From contig JBIOHP010000022.1 of NCBI GenBank assembly GCA_044449065.1, positions 1 to 64,000 on the forward strand: a stretch of 64,000 bases of DNA, given 5' to 3'. This document shows positions 43,093-51,194 of this stretch, piece by piece. Each line of letters begins with the position of its first letter. The first letter of the stretch is position 1. The DNA comes from JBIOHP01 sp044449065. Its GTDB lineage: Bacteria > Bacteroidota > Ignavibacteria > UBA10030 > SZUA-254. A model generated the notes under the pieces. That model was not told the origin of the DNA, searched no databases, and saw only the letters and a program-made list of their open reading frames with translations. Made by a program: the position numbers and the translations under genes.

Positions 43093-45186
43093 TTATCTAA
43101 TCAGCAGCATTTTTTTCGTGCCAAAAAACGTTCCCGCAGTCAAGCTATAGATGTAAACGCCGCTGGAAAGATTTGAAATCTCAAACTTCACGGATTTATA
43201 CCCTGCAGCTTCTCTGGCATTAACAAGTGTGGCTATTTCCTGACCCAGAATGTTATACACTTTTAAGGTCACAAATTCCGGCTGCGGCAGTTGGTACTCG
43301 ATCACTGTCGAAGGATTGAACGGATTCGGATAATTCTGTTTGAGCGCATACTCTGTTGGCAGCGTATTTCGGCTGAGAAAGGATGGAGGCGGCGGGGGCT
43401 GTTCGCCATCCGTGATAATTTTTACCCTTGCGGAAATTGTAACAATTGAACCGGTTGCGAGGACAATTTTTCCTGATTGACTCGCCTTCACCCAGTACCC
43501 AAAGCCGGGTTTTATTGTGTCCGCTTGAACGTATCCGAGACGTGTGTAATGAAAAAACGGGCTGGTAATCAATCCGGGCGTGAGACTTGAAATGCTCGCC
43601 GCCGCAACCGGCTTGGAGAGCGATCCCACCATGTTCCATTTTGCAGAGAGATTGATCGTGTCGATTTCGAGCGGAGAACCATTCGCATGGATGGTGTCAA
43701 TCGAAGGGCTTTTTATCCAGTAGCCCGCGCCGTTGGTCATGAGAGTATCGGTTACATAACCGGCGGAGTAGCGGAACACCGTCGATGTGTTGGTAATAAA
43801 TGACGAAGAAAAAATAGCGCCCGGATGATGATCATCCACGATGACCGGAAGAGAGACCATATTCCAACCCGACGCTATCGGTATATCGACGATGTAGCCA
43901 TTGTGCATGATTGTTGTCCAGACGCTCAATGTCCTGTTATCCAATCGCATCCAGATGGGATAGATTTTTCCGGCCGAAGCGGCAATGTTCGTGTAATCGC
44001 CAAAGAATACATCCGCTCTTGGCGTGAAAGGAGAATTGCTGACCTTTGTGTTGGCAAATGTTTCTCCGCCGTCATGCGACGTTGCAACGTACACCTCAGT
44101 TGCTGAATCTGTTGTGTTTCGCCGGTCATAGAACACCACGCAAATATTTCCGGTGGTCTGGTCGACCGTCATCCATGAAAAGAATTGATGATGCTTTGAA
44201 GTATCGTTATTCACTTGGATCACCGGACCCCATGTCGCTCCTTGATCGGTGCTCTTAATAAAAAAGATATCCGTATTATCGATTCCGTTTCTCTGATCCG
44301 ACCATTGGATGTAAATATTTCCCCGGTAGGGCGAGGGGCTTACATCGCAGGCGGTGACGGGCATACCGTTTGCGCGGTAAATTCCTGGAATGCCAAAATC
44401 CCAGCCGCCGGGCTGTGAGGTGACAAATACATCGGTTCCAAAAGTTACTCCCCCGTCGGTTGATTTATCGAACATGATGCCGAGCGGTCCGCCCCAGCTT
44501 AAGTACACCTCGCCGTTTGGTCCGATTGCGGGCACAGCGCCCTCGACTGTGCTATCGCCATCGAGGCAATTGCCGCCGGTATCGCTCACGCGAATCGGCG
44601 TCGACCACGATCCTCCCACATCGGTGCTGCGAGAAAAGAGGATGCGGCTGCTATCGGTGGGATTAGCGCTGCCGTAAGCATCGAACTCAGTCCATGCGAC
44701 ATATACGTTGTTCCGGTACGGCGACGTTGTGCAATCGGCGGCGAGCCATTCCTTATCTTGATTTTTCCGTGGAGGAGAGTACCCGAGTCCGATTCCGTCG
44801 TCCCATGTTTGACCGTCATCGGTTGATTGTTGCACCACGATCCGGTCGATCCAGTATCCCGCGGGGTGAGGGGGATTGGAAAGGTGCCCAAAATATAAAT
44901 TGCCCAGCGCGTCAAAGGTGACGGAAGGGTCGCCCCAGACGCCGTAGGAGGAAGATAAATATTGTTCATTCCACGTTAATCCGCCATCGGTGGAATAGTA
45001 CGAGTAACTGATATTTGCGCCGGCGGCAAGGTTTAACGGGTTGGTGGGATTGATCGCAATCGTCACTTCTTCGGGGGTGGTATGCAATGGATTATTTACC
45101 TGTATATTGGTGTATTGCGCAATTGCCCGGTGCGCCGCTGCAAGGAAAAGAATTGAAAGTATGAATATCGTTGCTATATTTTTCAT
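43093..45186 (-). CDS. Secreted BNR-repeat (sialidase-like propeller) protein with type IX sorting domain
   Basis: A 697-residue protein. Signal peptide ('ILSILFLAAAHRAIAQ'). An N-terminal propeller has Asp-box repeats 'STDGGLTW', 'STDDGQTWDD', 'STDVGGSWSTP', 'STDGGVTFG', 'STDQGATWGP' and 'SHDGGETF', as in exo-sialidase-like folds. The sialidase Arg triad was not confirmed. Two 'GWNMV' modules and a Pro-rich spacer follow. The C terminus is 'LKQNYPNPFNPSTVIEYQLP' with 'LSSGVYIYSLTAG'. It is probably exported to the surface. It is similar in plan to the 36226-39378 gene. Confidence 0.9.
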   Translation of the reverse strand: MKNIATIFILSILFLAAAHRAIAQYTNIQVNNPLHTTPEEVTIAINPTNPLNLAAGANISYSYYSTDGGLTWNEQYLSSSYGVWGDPSVTFDALGNLYFGHLSNPPHPAGYWIDRIVVQQSTDDGQTWDDGIGLGYSPPRKNQDKEWLAADCTTSPYRNNVYVAWTEFDAYGSANPTDSSRILFSRSTDVGGSWSTPIRVSDTGGNCLDGDSTVEGAVPAIGPNGEVYLSWGGPLGIMFDKSTDGGVTFGTDVFVTSQPGGWDFGIPGIYRANGMPVTACDVSPSPYRGNIYIQWSDQRNGIDNTDIFFIKSTDQGATWGPVIQVNNDTSKHHQFFSWMTVDQTTGNICVVFYDRRNTTDSATEVYVATSHDGGETFANTKVSNSPFTPRADVFFGDYTNIAASAGKIYPIWMRLDNRTLSVWTTIMHNGYIVDIPIASGWNMVSLPVIVDDHHPGAIFSSSFITNTSTVFRYSAGYVTDTLMTNGAGYWIKSPSIDTIHANGSPLEIDTINLSAKWNMVGSLSKPVAAASISSLTPGLITSPFFHYTRLGYVQADTIKPGFGYWVKASQSGKIVLATGSIVTISARVKIITDGEQPPPPPSFLSRNTLPTEYALKQNYPNPFNPSTVIEYQLPQPEFVTLKVYNILGQEIATLVNAREAAGYKSVKFEISNLSSGVYIYSLTAGTFFGTKKMLLIR

Positions 45187-45238
45187 TGTCTCTGTCTAAA
45201 TAACTGTCTAGCAGGGGGTTGAAATAGCGTCGAATTAG

Positions 45239-45320
45239 AATGAGTCATTCCGAACTTGTTTCCGAATCTATTTACATACAGACCCTGATCCCGACGAATC
45301 GGGACAGGGTGACTCGAATT
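45239..45320. repeat. ATGAGTCAT-type repeat, longer variant
   Basis: Starts AATGAGTCATTCCGAACTTG and closes GGGACAGGGTGACTCGAATT, with an inner ATCCCGAC/AATCGGGA. It lies just upstream of the minus-strand BNR gene at the edge of the second accessory island. The GGGGCCGTCCAAAA at 45599 resembles the outer arm seen at 10153, so fragments of the same composite element are scattered here. Confidence 0.65.
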
Positions 45321-45426
45321 GGTTTTTTCAACACCCTGTAAATAATTTCTTTTATTTTTGCATTAAAGTCAACGTGCCAAAATACATCATTGATGATTGT
45401 TTCGCGTTTCCCGGACCCGGATAAAA

Positions 45427-45585
45427 TAACTGGTACAAAACCGGTACAAATTTTCTCTCGAGAGTTCAAAACCTTCAGCACCGCGTTTATTCCCAAATTT
45501 TGGTAATTTTCGGTGCCGCTTTTGTACCACAACTGTACCAGTTCTGTACCACTTTTGTATCAGCAATGTACCAGTTAGGCATCAC
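45427..45585. repeat. 11-bp-period GTACCA direct repeats with inverted partner
   Basis: From 45520 to 45585 six consecutive 11-base units occur: TTTTGTACCAC, AACTGTACCAG, TTCTGTACCAC, TTTTGTATCAG, CAATGTACCAG and a diverged TTAGGCATCAC. About 70 bases to the left, at 45427-45452, the same units appear inverted (AACTGGTACAAAACCGGTAC). The period near one helical turn would put all sites on one face of the DNA. No gene uses this stretch in a clear frame. It could be a multi-site operator or replication/transfer iteron set. Confidence 0.75.
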
Positions 45586-45832
45586 CTCGTTGTACAATGG
45601 GGCCGTCCAAAAAGTTCGGGAGTGTAGCGTCCGATCCCCAGATCGGACAAAATATACTATAGAAGGGGTTGGAGTAGAAAAATGGTTTTACTGCCGACAT
45701 TAATGATATTACCGTATACACGTTATATATAATATAAGGACTTTTAGTTAAAAAGGCAAGGGAAATATTTACAATGTTGTTCTTACAGTTCGGCGACCCT
45801 GATTTCGGAATAATATCAATCATTTTGTCCGG

Positions 45833-46024
45833 TCCTTTCTTTTTATAAAGAAAGGACGAAAGAAAACTTTCGCTGGAGAATTAATGACTGAATATTTTCA
45901 TCTCTTTAGGCAGGAAACAAACTCATCCCGTCCCGTCATTGCACGTTTTGACGGGACGGGATTCAGACAATGTTTCCCGGTCAATTGTATGCGATGAAAA
46001 TATTCCGGGCGTCATTAATTCTCA
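45833..46024 (+). repeat. Nested structured inverted repeat, copy 3
   Basis: Leading hairpin GTCCTTTCTTT / AAAGAAAGGAC (45833-45857). Outer arms are AGAATTAATGAC (45877) with GTCATTAATTCT (46011), and GAATATTTTCATC (45890) with GATGAAAATATTC (45993). The middle arm GGAAACA (45913) pairs with TGTTTCC (45971). The inner hairpin ATCCCGTCCCGTCA pairs with TGACGGGACGGGAT. Arm sequences differ from copies 1 and 2, yet pairing is kept, and the flanking AACTC and CAGACAA are unchanged. It points toward the helicase gene, opposite to copy 2. Confidence 0.85.
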
Positions 46025-46107
46025 GGCGTTCAGAAATTGCTTATCAGAATGCAATATTTTCTTTGACTCATGCGGGGTTCACTTTATTGCGGATTGCTTT
46101 AATTAGG

Positions 46108-46361
46108 GGGGTGGGATGTTTTCGATGTAGAGCAAAGCTCCAGCTTTGCTCCGTATTTTTCTGAGTTAAATCCCCGGTAGGTCGAGGTATCGTTGTGAGA
46201 GTTTTAGACGCGGGAGCGTCAAACAACAATCGACATTAATGACGAAGTCGTTTCCCATCCTCTCGGAGCCAGTCCGGTCCGCCTTTGGCGGATTCTGACG
46301 GGGAGGGGATTGAGGGGTGGTCTTAAGCGTAGGGACGCAATGTCGATAGCAGGGATGTGCG
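46108..46361 (-). repeat. Island 3' repeat modules in swapped order (b then a)
   Basis: Read on the minus strand, module b (about 46361 to 46233) comes first, with GACATTGCGTCCCTACGC and GAGAGGATGGGAAACGACTT. Module a (46224 to 46108) follows, with GTTTGACGCTCCCGCGTC, AAAACTCTCACAACGATA and GAGCAAAGCTGGAGCTTTGC. Both match 34195-34445, where the order is a then b. The block begins 59 bases past the helicase stop, so its place relative to the accessory gene is the same as in the first island. Confidence 0.82.
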
Positions 46362-46419
46362 TTTGATTACCACAGAGCCCCATGGGGATGGAATGGGGGA
46401 ACTTTATTTCCAGTTTAAG

Positions 46420-49400
46420 TTACTCGAAGAAGTATTGTACGATGGGTTTTAGAGCTCTCTCTTTGTTCCTATAGAAATCTCGAGAGCATATTCTTTCAAC
46501 TCGCCAGCCAGCACGTTCGAGTATACTTTGCCTTTCTATGTCACTTTCAAATAATTGCCCCCATTCATCGTAGTGAAATTCCCAACCATCGCATTCAATA
46601 GCTAACACTTTTCCATTTTGATCTGTAGCGACTAGATCAATTTTAAAACCGCAAGATTTATATTGTGGAAAAACTGTAAGCCCATAATTTTCGAGTAGTG
46701 AATGGACTTCTTTTTCAAATTCACTATCCCATGGTTCTGTCTCGGGTTTAAGGGTAGATGGATCTTGAACATATCTGAGGAAATTCTTAATTTGAATCTG
46801 AGGAAACTCATTGGGAGGGACAGAAACAAAACAATATACTTGATTTCGAGCCCTCGTAAGGGCAACGTTTAGTCGTTTTTCACCGTCCTTTGTACTCATA
46901 AATGTAAAAAGACGTGGGGAGGAATTTGATGCATACCTGAAGCTATACAGAATTACATCGCGTTCATCACCTTGGAAGCCATCGGCTGTCTCAACTATAA
47001 GTCGGATTTTCTCGCGTGTGGCGGCATCAATGCGATCAAATGCGACTTCTTTTAAGTATTCAACTTGCTCACGAAAAATTGAAAGTATGCCGAATGATTT
47101 CTCTCGATACTCAGGTTTCTTGAGTAACTCGATAAGCTTGGCAATTAAAGCATCTGCTTCCTGATGGTTAACTTGTGAGTCTGGAGAATCTACTGCATCT
47201 GGAACCTGGACCAAGTTAAGTATGGGACCTAATTGATTTCCGAAGCTACTTCGAGCCATCAATAACTTACGATTATAAAATTGTTCATTCGAGAAGCGAA
47301 TGATCTCTGGATATGACCTAAAGTGTTCATTCAGGAAAACTGAAGACGGAGCAAGTACATTACAAAGATCAAATAGTGAATTGTCCTTGCAGTCAAAAGA
47401 GCGTCCGAATCTAATTTGAGGTATTTTGTATTCTCTTAATAACGATTCGTTACGGTTCCCGTCGATAAATCGTACGTCAGCGTTGGGAAGCTGTTTATCA
47501 TCGCCAACAATAATTGCCTTTTTGGCACGATAGAGTAGCGGAATGGCAGAAGGTATAGCACACTGCGATGATTCATCAATTATGACATAGTCGAATAAGC
47601 CTGGCTTTAAAGGAAATATACGAGCAACATCTTCAACGCTCATTATCCAGCACGGAAGAGCTGTGATGATTGAATCATAGTCGATGCTGGATTTCAATTC
47701 TTCAAAAGATGCAAAGTTCTTCTTACCTTTCTGCAACACCTTAGCGAAGTATTTAAGATTCTGAGAGTGTTTACGTGTGGCAAGTTTTTGAGAAAGATTA
47801 GCTTTAATCCCTATTTTTATAGTACGCTTGACGTCTTCAAACCTCTGGAGTTCAAGGGCTTGGATTTCTTTTGAAATAACATGAGATGGTCGAGGAAAGG
47901 AATTTTCCATCAGATCTATCTCTGTGCATAAATATCGTGCTTCCAAAATAGTAGACAAATTTGAATAATATTCTTGGAATCGTGACTTATTTTGAAAATA
48001 CAATTCTCTTAGTATGGACAAAATAGCTCGCGAATTCCTGCTGAAGGATATATCTATCGACTGAAGTGTTAAAAATGTAGGTAGCTTAGTAAATAGTTCA
48101 TTTATATGTTCGACGTAATCTTTACAATCATTTAATTCTGTTTTATTGAAAAAGTCGCTAACTTTTTTAATCAAGGAACCCGAAAAACGATCCGAAAGAG
48201 AAGATATTATCGCAACCGCTTCCTTTTTGTGGATATGTGAGTTGAGTGCGATACAAGCTTTCTTGATCCTCTCGCCTAAATCGTTCTTTGAAAAATTCTC
48301 GAGATTTTCAAATGTAACATAATTATTGAATACCTTAACGAGGGTTGTTTCGATATTGAGACGGTCAACATAGTGTTCAAGTAATTGAATACGTTTTTGA
48401 ATCTCTGAAGTGAAAAGAAATCGTGATTCTATCTGAGAGTCGCATGCAATTTGAGGTAACCCGAGATATTCGAGATTACTCTTAAGCTTTGATTGTATTG
48501 TAGCATAAATTTCCATCGATTCAAGAAAAGCTTCAATGATGTTTAAAGCCTTCTTATCTATCGATGAGATAGATGTTTGGAGAGCTATACACAGAACTTT
48601 TCTTGATTTGTAAAAATCAGGAGATAGCCAACGAAACCAAGAAGTATGTCGGGATTCATAACTAAGTAATGCTGACTTGATTTGATCGACGGTCAATTCA
48701 CCTAGCCTAACCTGAAGTGCCTTTTCAGCAAGTGAAAACAATTCCTTCGCTTTTTGTTTGATCTCCCGAAGATGATTGCAGTCGGTCAAGATTGTATCTG
48801 AATTTGCATTTGCTTCTTTGAGCTTATTGAAAAGGGTCAATTGGACTTGGTTTGTACAATTGTCAATATGTGATTGAACATAACTTTCGATCTTGGGATG
48901 TATCTCTTCGATTTTTTGTAATCGTAGTTGTGCTTCTTGAGTTGAAAGGATGGATGAACACCCGAGTTGAGCTAATAATGATTGCCGATCCTGCCTTGAT
49001 AACTGGGATAATTCGTTTTCAAAATGTGATAAAAATAAATGTATTTCATCTTGAAATAAATAAATATCTTCGACGGACTGAGGTAGTTTATTATTATGAT
49101 CCAAATCAACGAACTGCTTGAAATATTGATCTATCGAAGAGAGTAAGTTGAAATATATCCCGGTTTGTTCAATTAAGGATACTTGCTCATTTGGTTCAAT
49201 AGTTTGGGTTTTGTCTAACAAGTTCCAACATTGGATTGATACGAACCGTTTTGATAATTCACCTATTGTTGTTTGGAATTTATCGATTTTGATTTTTTCG
49301 AAAGCGCAAGAGGAATTGAATTCACACTTAAGTTTAGCTATTTGATCGTCAATCTTTGAAAGAATATCATTTGAATGTTCCCATTGTCGGAAGAATTGTT

Positions 49401-50601
49401 CAGCATCTCCAGAATGAATATCTGCAGTAATGCTATCAACCGCATCTTTAAGGTGTTTCTTAGAAGTTTTATCGTCTTTTAGTAACGTGGTGTGGAGATA
49501 AGGGATGTTGAGTGTATCAAGTTTTTCTGAGACAACTTCAAGAGCTTTATTCTTTTGACTGGAAACTAATACGGAGTGTCCATTAGCTACAAGGTCACAT
49601 ATAACATTGGTTATCGTTTGAGATTTACCAGTGCCTGGTGGTCCTTGGACCACAACAAGATCTGTCAGATTTGCTTTGTGTACCACCTGACATTGTCGGG
49701 TGTTGTTAGCAAACGGGAAAAGAAGCTGTTTGCGTATTGGTGATTTAACTTCTCCTTCTTCAGACAATTCAGTTGTCTCGAGCAATGTCTTCAATGCTGT
49801 CTCGGAGAAATGATCAAGCGACAATTGTGCAAGTTGTTTTAGGTTTTCGATGATGTAGACGTTGTCTTTCTTGGGCAATGCGATGCCGGCGGAATTATAG
49901 ATTTGAAACTTACATCTTTCCAGCTTAGAGGGAGTCGTGTTATCGAAGCTTATGCCGCTTAAACGGCATGGAACAATTGCGGGATGAATATTTGTTATTT
50001 TTTCCAGAATCTCATTGATTCGGTTAATTGAAAACGGAAGTCCAGAGTCCTCGAGTGAAACAAATTCATCAAATCTTTGATTTGCCGTTTCAGGATAAAG
50101 TTGAGTCAATGCAAATGAATTCAGACGAACATTATCCTCGGCTAGTGTGATTTTCAATCCTTGATTGGAATATTCTATTTTAGCTGGAATTGTGATGATG
50201 GGGGCAAAGACCTCTTTGCCTTCTTCTGTGTTGCCGACAACGAAAAGATAATTATATAATATTTCAAATTCGTATGGATTATTTAGGTAGTTGTCATAGA
50301 GCCTGAGAAGCTTAATGAAAACAGAGGATTCAGCTCGAACCACCTTTTCCGGTTGGGGTTCATTCGTTCCAAAAAAAGAATCATTGTCTTGGGTACTCTC
50401 ATGATTAGTAATATCAATCTTTTCCTGTGGTTTTTTGACAATTAACGAATCTAACTGTCCTGATATTAACGATTCATCATGGAATTCTCCCGATAAGTCT
50501 ATAAAGTGTTTGGCAGTATCCCTGATATTCAAGAATAATTGTTGGCCTCTCCTTGCATGCTTCAAGATCTCGTAAAAGTATTGAAAGATGTTGAGGTTCA
50601 T
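46420..50601 (-). CDS. SF1 UPF1/DNA2-like helicase with C-terminal Vsr/DUF559-like nuclease
   Basis: A single 1393-residue chain. Walker A is 'VVQGPPGTGKSQTITNVICD' near residue 318. A helical, partly coiled-coil insert of about 650 residues separates it from Walker B 'YVIIDESSQC' near residue 1000. Motifs 'VGDDKQLPNADVRF', 'HFRSYPEIIRFSN', 'ADGFQGDERDVILYS' and 'NVALTRARNQVYCFVS' complete an SF1 helicase. The last 100 residues, 'KSCGFKIDLVATDQ', 'VLAIECDGWEFHYDE' and 'ILERAGWRVERICSRDFYRN', form a Vsr/DUF559-type nuclease. Similar helicase-nuclease chains occur in phage-defence islands. It is AT-rich relative to its neighbours and bracketed by repeats shared with the restriction-modification island. 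Confidence 0.9.
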   Translation of the reverse strand: MNLNIFQYFYEILKHARRGQQLFLNIRDTAKHFIDLSGEFHDESLISGQLDSLIVKKPQEKIDITNHESTQDNDSFFGTNEPQPEKVVRAESSVFIKLLRLYDNYLNNPYEFEILYNYLFVVGNTEEGKEVFAPIITIPAKIEYSNQGLKITLAEDNVRLNSFALTQLYPETANQRFDEFVSLEDSGLPFSINRINEILEKITNIHPAIVPCRLSGISFDNTTPSKLERCKFQIYNSAGIALPKKDNVYIIENLKQLAQLSLDHFSETALKTLLETTELSEEGEVKSPIRKQLLFPFANNTRQCQVVHKANLTDLVVVQGPPGTGKSQTITNVICDLVANGHSVLVSSQKNKALEVVSEKLDTLNIPYLHTTLLKDDKTSKKHLKDAVDSITADIHSGDAEQFFRQWEHSNDILSKIDDQIAKLKCEFNSSCAFEKIKIDKFQTTIGELSKRFVSIQCWNLLDKTQTIEPNEQVSLIEQTGIYFNLLSSIDQYFKQFVDLDHNNKLPQSVEDIYLFQDEIHLFLSHFENELSQLSRQDRQSLLAQLGCSSILSTQEAQLRLQKIEEIHPKIESYVQSHIDNCTNQVQLTLFNKLKEANANSDTILTDCNHLREIKQKAKELFSLAEKALQVRLGELTVDQIKSALLSYESRHTSWFRWLSPDFYKSRKVLCIALQTSISSIDKKALNIIEAFLESMEIYATIQSKLKSNLEYLGLPQIACDSQIESRFLFTSEIQKRIQLLEHYVDRLNIETTLVKVFNNYVTFENLENFSKNDLGERIKKACIALNSHIHKKEAVAIISSLSDRFSGSLIKKVSDFFNKTELNDCKDYVEHINELFTKLPTFLTLQSIDISFSRNSRAILSILRELYFQNKSRFQEYYSNLSTILEARYLCTEIDLMENSFPRPSHVISKEIQALELQRFEDVKRTIKIGIKANLSQKLATRKHSQNLKYFAKVLQKGKKNFASFEELKSSIDYDSIITALPCWIMSVEDVARIFPLKPGLFDYVIIDESSQCAIPSAIPLLYRAKKAIIVGDDKQLPNADVRFIDGNRNESLLREYKIPQIRFGRSFDCKDNSLFDLCNVLAPSSVFLNEHFRSYPEIIRFSNEQFYNRKLLMARSSFGNQLGPILNLVQVPDAVDSPDSQVNHQEADALIAKLIELLKKPEYREKSFGILSIFREQVEYLKEVAFDRIDAATREKIRLIVETADGFQGDERDVILYSFRYASNSSPRLFTFMSTKDGEKRLNVALTRARNQVYCFVSVPPNEFPQIQIKNFLRYVQDPSTLKPETEPWDSEFEKEVHSLLENYGLTVFPQYKSCGFKIDLVATDQNGKVLAIECDGWEFHYDEWGQLFESDIERQSILERAGWRVERICSRDFYRNKERALKPIVQYFFE

Positions 50602-50890
50602 ATTATTAACTTCTCAAACGGGAAGTGCAAACCGCTTCTAAAAAATGTTCAGAAATATTGTTGAGTTGTAATTTCTATTGAAAAATGAAAATAAAATAGA
50701 AACATTGGCGGACATCCCACACCGCCACATGAAAATGACGATTGATTAATATATGATATTGCGTGGAAACTGTCAACATCAATTTGTGGAAATCAACTAA
50801 AATATTTTGTGGAGTATATTATATGAATAATCGCAGTATAAAAAAATGATAAATAAGGATTATCGAACATCACCATCAAATGTGTTATTG

Positions 50891-51092
50891 GCATCAGAAT
50901 CAATGCCGCTCGGAATAATTGCGTCTCATAGGTTAAGAACAAACGTTGTCTGATCCCGTCCCGTCACATGAGTATTGACGGGACGGGTGAGTTCGTTTGT
51001 TCGCAAAAAAGACGCAATTATTCAGGCATTGATTCTGCAGCCTTGAGTTTTTCTTTGTTTCTTTCTATTTGCCTCAAGGCAAAAGAAAGAAA
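50891..51092 (-). repeat. Nested structured inverted repeat, copy 2
   Basis: Minus-strand copy. Outer arms GGCATCAGAATCAATGCC (50890) and GGCATTGATTCTGCAGCC (51025), then GAATAATTGCGTC (50913) with GACGCAATTATTC (51011). The middle arm is GAACAAACG with CGTTTGTTC. The inner hairpin is CCCGTCCCGTCA with TGACGGGACGGG. A TTTCTTTCTTTTGCC / GGCAAATAGAAAG hairpin forms the distal end at about 51058-51092. It lies about 290 bases upstream of the helicase gene and shares the exact outer arm sequence with copy 1 at 30.5 kb. Confidence 0.85.
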
Positions 51093-51194
51093 AACAGAAT
51101 TTTGATGAAAAGTGATCGTCTGCCTGAGCAATGAAATTGGGTATGAAACATGATTGGCATTCAATAATCATTTACGCCGATCAGTGATCGGCTA

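Noticed and set aside
43093..45186. Sialidase assignment for the BNR protein
   Set aside because: Asp-boxes are present, but the catalytic Arg triad and Tyr/Glu pair were not confirmed by eye, so only a sialidase-like propeller is claimed.
45272..45532. Minus-strand frame across the GTACCA iterons
   Set aside because: It runs through repeats with an 11-base period and has no family match; the DNA-level periodicity explains the sequence better.
45520..45585. CRISPR array
   Set aside because: Units are 11 bases with no spacers; no cas gene is in the window.
46024..46108. Small gene between structured repeat copy 3 and the modules
   Set aside because: The short plus-strand frame starts inside the repeat arm and has no ribosome-binding site or family match.
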